Part shown: positions 35,218 through 45,167 of the stretch, in pieces
Layout: each line of letters opens with the position of its first letter
Numbering within the stretch: position 1 is the stretch's first letter
Assembly: GCA_020310875.1 (NCBI GenBank)
Contig: CM035423.1
Location: forward strand, 121,880,722 to 121,944,721
Direction of reading: 5' to 3'
DNA from: Ceratopteris richardii
Lineage: Eukaryota > Streptophyta > Polypodiopsida > Polypodiales > Pteridaceae
Length of the DNA stretch: 64,000 nucleotides
Notes under the pieces: model-generated
The model's input: the letters and a program-made list of their open reading frames with translations, nothing else
Told to the model about the DNA's origin: nothing
Database searches by the model: none
Program-made: the position numbers and the translations under genes

Positions 35218-35222
35218 AGACA
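35218..35222 (+). repeat. Target-site duplication, right copy (C)
   Basis: AGACA, matching 28349-28353. Confidence 0.9.
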
Positions 35223-35791
35223 AAAATGAATTTATGAGGGTATTCACCATCTCATCATGAGATAAATTGATTCCAACATTAAGAAGTTGATCTTGTGAGA
35301 CAACTAGCTAAAAAAAATTCATCCTTTTGTTGGCTAATTGTCTTCTGAGATGAGCTTTCCTAGCATGGTTTCTACTCTAATAGAGATTCTCTAATTCCAA
35401 CCAAGCATGACAAGAGATGCCTCTTGAATACCATAGCAATAAATGATATTCTTTTGCACCTCTAGAATCACATCAAGACTGCTCTTCTCTAGGTTGAATC
35501 CGCATCTGTCTCCCTCCCTAGATCATTGGATGAAGATATAATTTCCCTCTCTTGATATTTAGTCTGTTGGGAAAAAAATGGAACTTCCTTGATAAAGAAG
35601 CAACGTCTTTATTTGGTTGTCTTGTCTAGGGGTACTTTCCATTGATAATATTCTACAAGTTCTTGGAAAATAACAAACGCATCATCTTTAAATGCCACAT
35701 TGGATGGTTAGACATGCCATGAAGCTTGTCTTCTTGTTCCAGTCTATCTCTATAGTTTGTCATCTTGAGTATAAGGGTATATGTCAACTAT

Positions 35792-35803
35792 GCTCTGATA
35801 CCA
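35792..35803 (-). other. Primer-binding site of E
   Basis: TGGTATCAGAGC on the minus strand, a perfect initiator Met-tRNA type primer site one base from the LTR edge. Confidence 0.8.
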
Positions 35804-36043
35804 TTGGAAGTGTGGTAGGCCCAAACAATAATCACACATTTTATCCAAGAGCTTTCCAACACTTAAACCTTAGAAGATTAAAACCCTTGATTTGATCAAG
35901 AGAGATAAATGAAGATCAAGAGATGAGAAGAAAATTATAAAAGTGAAGAATCTTGATGCTACTACACACACTAATTAATAGAAAAATGAAAAATATAGAA
36001 TGTGTGTATGATAAAAAATCTAGACACATACACATACATATGC

Positions 36044-36048
<5 letters not shown>

Positions 36049-36114
<66 letters not shown>
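36049..36114. repeat. Compound (CA)n(TA)n microsatellite
   Basis: About 16 CA units followed by about 16 TA units, probably within the LTR of E. Confidence 0.9.
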
Positions 36115-36116
<2 letters not shown>

Positions 36117-36184
36117 CCATTTTGTTTTATATGCAGAGACATTATGGGTCATAGTAGAGAGAGAAAGGCAAAACTTACTCTGAT

Positions 36185-38345
36185 AAAGAATCTTATTAGA
36201 GGGAAAGCTTTGCTCGATTCCTTAGGGGTTGTCATGCATGAGTATGCAGACATGCCTGATGAGAAATTAGAATTTACCATATAGATGCTTACCTAATGGC
36301 TAGAGGAAGGATCCTCTGCGGCTCCATTTGCAAGAGGTGTGAAACAATATTAGTGAAGTGAGAATATTCTTGGGAGCTTGTGCCTTCTATGCAATCGGGA
36401 TCTCTTACTTTGCTCATTTGCAAACCCATTGTATGCTTTATTAAGAAAGAAAAATAAAATCTTTTGGATAGAGAAGCATAGTAGAACAATGAGAAAACTA
36501 AAACAATTTCTTATTAATACTCTGATTTCAAAATGCATTGATTATTCTGGGAGTAAACCTATAATCCTAACTATCGATTCTAGTCCTATTGGTATAGGAT
36601 GGGTCATTGGTTAGGATGACGACGAGGGACAAAGGTATGCAATTTGCTTTGTTGCAAAGATATTTCATGATACTCAAAGGAACTTTCCTCAGATCAAGCG
36701 AGAGTTATGGGGATTAGTCACTACTTTAAAATCTAATAAAGAATATTTTATTGGTGCAAGTGTGAATGTAGAGATTGATCGTGTTCCATTTATAGGTATG
36801 ATTATGCATTGCTCATCTCCTTGTATTGTGATGTTGAGATGGATTGAATATATCAAGTTTATCAATCCAACTTTTGTTCATATTGCTGGAAAGCTCAATA
36901 CTATTGCTCATAATATCACATGAGCAAAGTTCGAGGATGATGATTTTGATAAAGCAATAGATAGAGGGATAAGCTTGATATATTATGATCCATGTACATT
37001 TACTTATGAGTGAGAGGATTATCAAGGAGAATGGAGAGACATTGGATATTATCTCAATACTTTACAACCTTTTCGAAGCTGGATGGAAAATCAATTTTGG
37101 AACATCAGAAAGAAGTCTTTCAACTTCTTTTTGAAAGATGGATTTCTTTGGCAGTATGCTAGAAGAAAGGTGAAAAATCCACAGAGGGTTTTAGGATTGA
37201 GAAATATTTAGGTGCAAGTCATGAGAGCCATGCATGAGAGCTTATGGACATGCCATAAGGGCTTTGTTGCAACATATGAAAAAAATTCAAGAAAGCTATT
37301 GGTGGCCAAGGATGTACGTAAATTTTAAGGACTTTGTGAGCACATGTGCCACATGTCAGATTCGTTCCTTGGTCAAACATAGAGATCCCTTACACACACC
37401 TTACCCACCTTGTATGCATTACAAGTGGGTAGTTGATCTTGTGACTATGCCTAAAAGTATTGATGGTATGAGATATAATATACTTGCACAAGAAGATTTG
37501 ATAAATCATGTGGAAGGTCGTGCACTTTCATCTATTAATAGTTATAATGTATGCTTATTTCTTTCAGAAGAAGTTATATCAAGATTTGCATATGTAGAAA
37601 AAGTAGTTGTGGATCAAGGAGAGTTAGATGCTAGAGAGGTGAGGGAATTCTTTGATAATCATGGAATTCACTTATTTATCATGATAGCTTATAACCCTGA
37701 AGCAAATGGGAAGATTGAGAGAGGTCATCCTTCTATAGCAAAGGCAATATCAAAGGTATGTGATGGAGATATCAGTCAATGGCCAAGATATCTTCCGTTT
37801 GATTTATGGGCAGATAGTATGACATATACAAGTTCAATTGGAATTATGCCACTTGAGCTGATGTATTGTTAGAAACCTATTTTTTTGATACATACTCAAA
37901 TAATAAATTTGATAATCTTAGATGAGGAAGATTATTTTTCATGCAAAGACTTGCTAGCTTTGAGAATTAAACAACTTGAGAAAGGGAAAGAAAATATGAA
38001 AGAAGCTATTACGAAATTAAAGGAGTCATGTTTAAAAACTAAGATCTATTTTGATAAGAAACATCAACTTAGGCCATGATTGATAGAGTCAGGGGGTTGG
38101 GTACTTGTGTATGACAGAACCTTCGATACCCAATATGATGCATGACATAAATTAACTAATAAGATGGTTTGAACCTTATGTTATTGTTTTTGTTTTTTTT
38201 ACAAGTATGTATGCTTTATGCAAGCTTGATGGAACTCCTTTGAGAAATTCGATTGAAGGAAAGAGAATCAAGTTATTTAAATGAAGATCAAGTAGTGAAT
38301 ATGAAATTGATAAAGAGCTCTTCGACAAAGACGAGGTGGGCGATG
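36185..38345 (+). mobile_element. Ty3/gypsy pol fragment G1 (RT end, RNase H, integrase)
   Basis: Part of a Ty3/gypsy polyprotein. The end of RT is at about 36300-36480. RNase H is at about 36540-36930 (ILTIDSSPIGIGWVIG, FPQIKRELWGLVTTLKS). The integrase zinc region and core lie at about 37230-37870 (YWWPRMYVNFKDFVSTCATC, VEKVVVDQGELDAREV, AYNPEANGKIERGH). A C-terminal region runs to about 38345 (LDGTPLRNSIEGKRI). RT-RNase H-integrase order identifies Ty3/gypsy. The integrase wording resembles Ty3 lineages I know from fungi more than ordinary plant chromoviruses. No LTR, gag or primer site was found. It is old with many breaks. Confidence 0.82.
37234..37872 (+). CDS. Integrase segment of gypsy G1
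   Basis: A 212-codon open segment covering the end of the zinc domain (CATCQIRSLVKHRDP) and the catalytic core. Candidate D,D,E positions are in KWVVDLVTMPKS, VVVDQGELD and NPEANGKIERGH. DISQWPRYLPFDLWAD and SSIGIMPLELMY follow. It is carried by a broken element and is not expected to be made as a functional protein. Confidence 0.75.
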   Translation: MRAYGHAIRALLQHMKKIQESYWWPRMYVNFKDFVSTCATCQIRSLVKHRDPLHTPYPPCMHYKWVVDLVTMPKSIDGMRYNILAQEDLINHVEGRALSSINSYNVCLFLSEEVISRFAYVEKVVVDQGELDAREVREFFDNHGIHLFIMIAYNPEANGKIERGHPSIAKAISKVCDGDISQWPRYLPFDLWADSMTYTSSIGIMPLELMYC

Positions 38346-40213
38346 AATGACGTGAACATTAAGCAAAATGATAAATCTAGTGACACAATTCTTTAGTCTG
38401 ATTATTTTTAAGTGTTATGTAAAGTTTTTTCTCCATGCATTTCATGAAAAACGAGTACATTATTCTAACATGTAAAGTAAATGTTTAAAATTATGAAAAG
38501 ATGATTTAAAAACTTAATTAATGATGAGTATGAATTAGAGATAGGAATTAGAGACCCTACGGCTATTGTAAGGATGGAATAGGGAAATCTTGACTTGCGA
38601 CTCCTAGTAGAGGTAAAGCGTATTTTATATAGGTAGGCTACCTTAGTGCCCAAAACCACTTAGCTAATGGGATCTTGATTCCAGCTATAGCATGCCTCTA
38701 GACCCTCTGCTCTCATTAGGGATTATGCATTTCTTCTTTAACAAAAATTTTGCAAAGAAAACAAAAGATAAATAAAAACATTAGTACATCAATGGTTGCT
38801 GCAAAGCGAAAAAGAGAAAAAGAAGAATAAAGACTTGAAAAAATAAAGAAAAATAAAGAAAAATAAAGAAAAAATTTTCATGGCTTAAATATGGTCTTGA
38901 AACCACTTCTAAGATTTACTAAGCAGGTTATATGAGGTGGATGTATCTTATAGAGGAATTAGTTAGTAGCATCTTATGGAAAGTGGCTAAGAAAGTAAGT
39001 GATAGAACACTTATATAAGATAAACACTACTTATGAATAGAGTCAATAGAAGGGAGAGTATGATGACTATCTAGATGATTTGTATAGGATTTTCTAGCAC
39101 TTGTTTTCAATTTTGTACATTGAAGGAAAACATTTTAATTCAAGCTTGAGTAATTTTTAAAGTCTCTCTATTGTCAGAATCTGTATTTTCATTAGAAAGC
39201 ATATTTGGTACACTATTTGGAAACATTGAGAAATAGTTTTTTTCGAAAGAATTTGATACTAACCATGGGCCGTAGCATAGAGGTGATGCACCTTTGAAGG
39301 AGAGACAAAGAATGAAGGTAGGCTCTGAGTAGAGATCATTCTCAGATGTAGTGAAGAAGGTGGATTCAGATAGTCTTTATGAGGATATGGAAAATGGGTA
39401 GATACAAATGGGGTAAAACATATGGGAAATGACACAAGCAACTGCATAAAGAAGGATCACAAATGCAAGAGCTTGTAGAGAGAGAATATTGATCTTTGTA
39501 ATAGTAAGCATTTAGGAAATAAACGATCATGTTTGTATGTATAAGTTGTTAGGATTTAATGATGGGCTTGAAATGGAGTAAGGATAAATTGTAGATGAAA
39601 TTAGTTTGTGTTGCATGCTCTGTGTGGGTGTGTCGGTGATAGCCAACCTTTGATGATGTAGTACTTGGTGGGATATGTCATGGGAAATCTTGAAATGAGG
39701 TTTCAAGATAAGAGCTTTAGCCCTGTTTTGCATTGATTGTCTCATTTTTGATTGATGAAGCTTGGACACATGCACAAACTGAGAGAGAGAGAGAGAGAAT
39801 GAAAGCTATAAGTCACTCAACTAATTGAAGTTTTGTTTTCATTCTATTATGTAGTTAGTTCTAGTATGGAATCTTTGTTAGTTTGGAGGTAAATAAGTAC
39901 TAAATGATTGTAATATAAGCAGAGATGAATGGGAATTTGTGCATAATTCTAACCCACCAGTTTTTTTTTGTTATGCAATGTTTTCTATTATGGTGAATGT
40001 TGAAAGCAGTTTCATCTTGATATGAGTTCATGCCATTTGAGCCAAGGTGTTTGTCTGTATGCCTACCTTTAAGTGTGTAAGTGTGTGATGGGTTGTGTAA
40101 CTGTATTTGCATGGGCATGTGCATGTGAACATTGCCTTACTTAGAATGCTTATACTTGAAACCATTCCTCATACTATCTTTTTTCTGTATCCTTATTTTC
40201 TTAGACATGGAGT
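38346..40213. other. Unassigned DNA between G1 and A2
   Basis: No gene, and no recognisable gypsy LTR although one might be expected. It holds three perfect AAATAAAGAA units at 38841-38870 and a GA run at 39781-39798. Short minus-strand frames (39259-40124) show no family features. Confidence 0.45.
38841..38870 (+). repeat. Short tandem repeat, AAATAAAGAA x3
   Basis: Three perfect 10-bp units in A-rich DNA. Confidence 0.85.
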
Positions 40214-41279
40214 TGTTGGTGCAAATGTCCAAGCCTCCACATTTGGCTAGGCATGTAAGAAAATGTGTGCCACCACTTGATGAAGCATGTGAACCTTAGC
40301 TTGTAATCTTTGATCATTTACCACTTGTAAAAGGCTTTAACCTTCAGAGAATCTTGTAAATCCATACATCTCATGGAGTTAGAAGAAGAATAATTTATGA
40401 GTTTCAATGGAGGAATAACTCCTCAATCATAGGGAACTCTTTTAGATGGAGCCAAGCTTGAATTTGAAATTCAAACTTGGATGAAGAACTCATTATAAAA
40501 GCTATTGTAAATCTCTTGGACTTGTGGCCTTATCATGGAGCTCTTCCACTACTCATTTGTAGCATTTGAGTAGCTTACCACATAGCCTAATCATTCCACT
40601 ATCATTGAGCAACATTATAATTCCAGTGGTCTTGTAAAATCATGTGTGATAATAGATATTCTTCATTGATAATTTCTGTTCAATTCTCTGCTATGACTAC
40701 TTAGAACAATGAACTTTGCATGAACATATCTTAGTGATTTCTCAATCATTTTGCATGATCTATAGCTTGTTGGAAGCAGCTAAAAGTCTATTTTAGGCTT
40801 TCAAAGTTTCAAGGAATTTGCTTCATCCAATTGGGGGAAATGGCCATCGAACTGCTCACTCATCATTTACTACTCAATCCCTAAAAAGTTGGGGGTAAGC
40901 CTTGGATCGCTAAATTGATTTTTGAGTGCATAGTTTGTTATTTTAGATGATTTCACTTGTAATCATTAGCTATCTAAGCTAATTAAATTCCCTCAAAAGG
41001 AAGTTAAGCAATTGTTACTGTACTATGAGCATTGAGCAAAAGAACTAGCAGGTGTGAAGACCAACATAGCAAGTTTTGAGACACAAGCTATTTGTAAAGT
41101 AGTTTGTTTTGATTCAATTGTTTAAAGGATCAACTCCAAAGCACATCAATACTTTCTTGGTGTCATTTGCAAGCTAAAAGGTTTTGCTATCAAACTCTGA
41201 AGTGAAATAGGGCAGATACTGAGCAAGTTTTAGCAGTACCACCTCAATTTCTTGAGGTATCCAACCATCTCTTCCAACA
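40214..41279 (+). repeat. 5' LTR of copia A2
   Basis: 1066 bp, starting TGTTGGTGCAAATGTCC and ending CATCTCTTCCAACA. It is the best full-length example of the family A LTR. Confidence 0.9.
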
Positions 41280-41280
41280 A

Positions 41281-41292
41281 TGGTATCAGAGC
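41281..41292 (+). other. Primer-binding site of A2
   Basis: TGGTATCAGAGC one base after the 5' LTR, complementary to the 3' end of initiator Met-tRNA. Confidence 0.9.
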
Positions 41293-41305
41293 AAGTTGAG
41301 GTAAA

Positions 41306-42298
41306 ATGGGAGATGGTTTTCTTTCTTTTATTGACAAATTGGACAAGAATAATTATCTAGCATGGTCCTTGAGGATGAAGACCTATCTACAAGGAAGGAG
41401 TCTCTATGGATACATATCAAGAGATGAGGAGATGTGCATATTCAGAAGCAAAGGTCAACCTACAAGAGAGGAGCTAGAAAGACTCAACTCATGGTGTGCC
41501 AAAGACGCTTTAGCAAGGTCATATCTACTTAACTCTATTTCTGACTTCCTTATTCCTCACACTAGGAATTATAAAACTTCTCAAGAGACTTGGGATACAT
41601 TATCTTCATATTTTTCTTCCAATACAAGAGCTAGAAAAAATCAATTGTGGACTGTGTTTTCCATTCAAAGGAAGCAACCCAAGCATAATGTTTCAGAGTA
41701 TGTGACCAAGGTTAGAGATGTGCCTAATCAATTGGCAAGCATAGGAGAGGAGATTGAAGAGGAGAAAATTGTGAGACAAATAATCAATGGCATCAAGGCA
41801 GATGATAAGTGGGAAGCTTTCACAACTACTATGGACCTTTACATGGACATGAAAATCCCACATCTTACTACACTCATGGGACAACTCTTTACCCATGAAG
41901 CCAAGCTAAAAAAAAATGGAGAACCATCAAGAGGTAAGAATTCTTCTGCCCTATACACAGATAAAGAAAAGTCTAAAGATAAAGGGAAGAGCAAGAAAGT
42001 TGAAGATGAAGGTACTACTTCTCAAGCTAACTATGCAGGGAGAGGTAGGAACTCAAGAGGAAGGGGCAGAAGAGGTAAGAAAGGTAGGGGGAGACCTTTC
42101 AACTCGTCCCCATGCAACATATGTGGATTGTCTAATAACACAACAGATGAGTGCTATAGGAACTTCAAGAATCAGAGAGGAAGAGGATTTCAAAGAGGTG
42201 GCTACTCACAATCAAGAGGAAGATTCAACCATAATCAAGGATACAACCATGGCTACAACAACAACTACAACAACAATTATCAAGGAGGATACAAATGA
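41306..42298 (+). CDS. gag of copia A2 (330 codons)
   Basis: An intact-looking gag frame. The Met at 41306 (MGDGFLSFIDKLDKNNYLAW) lies 13 bases after the primer site and matches the start of family gag proteins. The UBN2-type capsid region covers about residues 10-200 (SISDFLIPHTRNYKTSQETW, VSEYVTKVRDV). A basic Gly/Arg-rich linker follows (GRGRNSRGRGRRGKKGRG), then a zinc knuckle, CNICGLSNNTTDECYR, near residue 275. The tail is Gly/Asn/Tyr-rich (YNHGYNNNYNNNYQGG). It would form the particle shell and bind RNA. A3 carries the same gag on the other strand. Confidence 0.85.
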   Translation: MGDGFLSFIDKLDKNNYLAWSLRMKTYLQGRSLYGYISRDEEMCIFRSKGQPTREELERLNSWCAKDALARSYLLNSISDFLIPHTRNYKTSQETWDTLSSYFSSNTRARKNQLWTVFSIQRKQPKHNVSEYVTKVRDVPNQLASIGEEIEEEKIVRQIINGIKADDKWEAFTTTMDLYMDMKIPHLTTLMGQLFTHEAKLKKNGEPSRGKNSSALYTDKEKSKDKGKSKKVEDEGTTSQANYAGRGRNSRGRGRRGKKGRGRPFNSSPCNICGLSNNTTDECYRNFKNQRGRGFQRGGYSQSRGRFNHNQGYNHGYNNNYNNNYQGGYK

Positions 42299-44262
42299 AG
42301 AAAAGACTTCAACAATTATATAATGGATTAAAAGGATTCTCTTCTCATTATGAACATGAATTCAAAAAAAGGTATGAATGATGAGCACCTCTTCTATGTT
42401 GACTTAGGTTGTTCAAACCATGTAGCAGGCAATGTAGCTCTCCACTTCTGATGGGAATAGAAATCTGTTGAGCACGGGTCTTTATGTACCTACTATCACA
42501 AAGAATTTGATGAGTGTTGGACAGATAGTGGAAAAGGGTTTGTAGATTAGGTTCAACAAATATGGAGCTTTTGTGGAGGGCCCCCAACATGGATTTAAGA
42601 GAATTGCCAAGGGAGAGAAAATAGGTAGATTATTTACATTTGAGCTTGAGGACACTAGAAACATTGCACTTTACAATTATAAGGATCAAACATTGTCTCA
42701 TTGGTGAGAGAACCTTGAAGTAGATATGTAGAGATCAATGTGTACTTGGGATACCTAATCACATGATCTATAAATGTGGTGCTTGTCAGTCTGGTAAATC
42801 ACACAGGTTACCCTTCATAAAGAAAGGCTATATGCATGAGGATTATTTGGAACTTCTCCACCTAGATGTGTGAGGACCAAGCAAGGACCCTTCAATTTCA
42901 GGCTCAAGGTACTATGTGTCATTCATTGATGATTTCAATAGGTGGAATATCTTGTATTTCATGAAACACAAAGATGAAGTGTTCAGTTGTTTCAAGAAGT
43001 ATCTTGCACTTGTGGAAAATCAAACAGGAAGAAGCCTAAAGAGGATTAGGTTAGATGGAGGAGGTGAGTACTTCTCAAATGAGTTTGATGCATTTTTGCA
43101 GGATAAAGGTATCAAAAGGGAGATTACAACCAGATATAATCCTGAGCAAAATGGAGTAGCAGAGAGGAGGAATGGGTTGATTGTGGAAGCAGCTAGATCA
43201 ATGCTTAATAAAAAGAAATTGCCAAATTATTTGTGGGCACAGAGTGTTTCCACTACCACTTACCTTATTAACAGGTTACCTTCTAAATCCCTTGGTGGGA
43301 TGACCTCCTATGAGGCATGGCATGGTAGAAGGCCATCACTTGAACATTGAGAAATATTTAGTTGTGTTGCTTATGTGCATATTCCATCTAAAATCAGAGG
43401 TAAGTTAGACCCTAAGGCAGAGAAGTGCATATTCATAGGGTATGATTTAAATAAGAAAGGATACAGGTTTTATAATCCATCCAACGAAGGGTTTATGGTC
43501 AGTAGACATGTTGTGTTTGATGAGAATGATTCTTGGTTTGAAAGTGAATTCTGGAAGGTCAAGTTTCCATATGACTTGGAAGAAGAATTTCAAAGCCTCA
43601 CCAAGGAGGCGTCAAGCACAATTGAAGACATCAAATCAGATGATGAGGACACCATCAACTTGGAAGAGCTCAAAGCATGGAAATCAAAGGGCAAGGCCAA
43701 GATGAAGAGGTTGGAGGACATACCTGAATCATCCAACCAAGCTCTTACAAGATCATAAAGGAAGAGTAAGAAGCCAATCAAATATGGGTATGACACTTCG
43801 TTAGTTACTAAGAATTCCATTTATCTTGCTAAGGATTTATCACTTGAAGAACCTTCTTCATATGAAGAAGCAATTACCAAATCGGAATGAAAGGAAGCTA
43901 TGGATGAAGAAATAGAAGCACTCCAAGAGAATGATACTTGGGAGCTAGTACCCAAGAAGGCATCAATGAAGGTAATTGGTTCTAGATGGATTTACAAAAT
44001 CAAGAGGAACTCAGATGGATCCATAAACATGTATAAAGCTAGACTTGTGGCTAAGGGTTTTGCACAAACCCAAGGATTTGATTATGAAGAAACTTTCTAA
44101 CCTGTGGCTAAGATGCCGACCATCAAAGTCTTGGTAAGTGTAGCTGCATCTAGAAATTGGAATATGTATCAACTAGATGTGAAAAATGCCTTTCTAAATG
44201 GTTAGATTTCAGAGGAGGTTTACATGGCTCAACCTCCTGGCTATGAGGACCCAAGCAAGGTA

Positions 44263-45167
44263 AATAATGTATCCTCTTTTCCCAAAACTTGAGGCACCTT
44301 GTAAACATGTTCATGAAGGATATATTTTGAACAAAATGTAGCATTCCTCCTTTCGAAAAGATGGTTCAATTTGAGCTACTTAGAAATTGCAGCTTCTTCA
44401 TAGTGATGTCTATGATCCTATGCAAACACCCTCTTTTGGCAAATACCTTTACTTCTTGACTTTAATTGATGATTTTTTTTAGGCATGCATGGGCATATCC
44501 ACTAAAAGGAAAGTCCAAAGAGTTTATGTGCTTCAAATTGTTTCTTATTTTGGCTAAAAAGTTGTCAGCATGCAAAATGGGCACCCTTTATTCTGATCAA
44601 GGGGGGATACATGTCTTCTGATTTTCGTGCATTTCTCATTGAATATGGGATAAGACATCAGTGTACAATGTGGTATACACCTTAAAAAGATGGATTTGTT
44701 GAAAGGAAGGATAGGTCACTCATGGAGATGGCGAGGTTTATGGTCAAAAGTCAGGCTTTACCACATAGCTTATGGCTTGAGGCTATTATATGTGCAACTT
44801 AAGTACTTAACATGTGTCCCACTAAAGCATTGGAGTCTATCACTCCATATGAGGCTTGGCATGGTTGCAAGCCATTTTTTGCTCACCTGCATGTTTTGGC
44901 ATATGCAGTAGTGCTTGAACAACAATGCACGAAATTGGATGATAAAGCAGTGAAATGTAATTTTGCTGGGTAAAATTTAGAAATCAAAGGTTATCATCTA
45001 TATCATCCATAGATTAAATGCATTTTGGTTAGCTATGATGAAGGAGACTTATGCTAGCTCTAGAGATGTCTATGACACCTTGTTGCCTCTTTTTACAAGT
45101 GGACAATGAAGTGTTAGTCTAATGAGGCGATTTCTCAACCCTTACAGGTTTCATGTGAAGATGCAGG
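44263..45167 (+). mobile_element. Copia family B piece B2 (integrase region only)
   Basis: Family B sequence from the GAG-pre-integrase region (CCCAAAACTTGAGGCACC; compare 46100) through the integrase core (about 44500-44900) to the integrase/RT linker (TTTCATGTGAAGATGCAG; compare 54248). It then jumps back to family B gag at 45168. There is no LTR on either side. It is heavily decayed, with more than ten breaks. It is fused directly to A2 on its left. Confidence 0.8.

Larger units (their letters stand above)
35223..36184 (-). mobile_element. Copia remnant E, partial 5' LTR and gag start (part 2)
   Basis: A minus-strand upstream half of E. The LTR edge TGGAAGTGTGGTAGG on the plus strand at 35805 is the 3' end of a minus-strand 5' LTR. 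The primer site TGGTATCAGAGC follows (35803-35792). A decayed gag runs from about 35770 to 35223 (HLKMMRLLFSKNL type capsid start). The outer LTR end was not found; a CA/TA microsatellite lies inside, and gypsy fragment G1 starts at about 36185. It is old with many breaks. Element C separates it from part 1. Confidence 0.7.
40214..44262 (+). mobile_element. Ty1/copia fragment, family A copy A2 (5' LTR to RT)
   Basis: 5' LTR 40214-41279, primer site 41281-41292, gag 41306-42298, protease and GAG-pre-integrase region (about 42380-42870), integrase core (about 42880-43540; RIRLDGGGEYFSNEF, NGVAERRNGLIVEAA), linker, and the start of RT (about 43885-44262; [18 protein letters not shown], ending in QPPGYEDPSK). 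At about 44263 it changes abruptly to family B integrase sequence; the rest of RT, RNase H and the 3' LTR are not in the window. The gag is well preserved, with about six breaks later. The base before the LTR is 40213; the flanking GGAGT has no partner here. Confidence 0.9.

Noticed and set aside
36049-36114. Functional CA-repeat regulatory site
   Set aside because: A plain compound microsatellite inside old element sequence; nothing suggests a role.
39259-40124. Three short minus-strand frames as possible small genes
   Set aside because: 60-80 codons, no motif, and composition like surrounding non-coding DNA.
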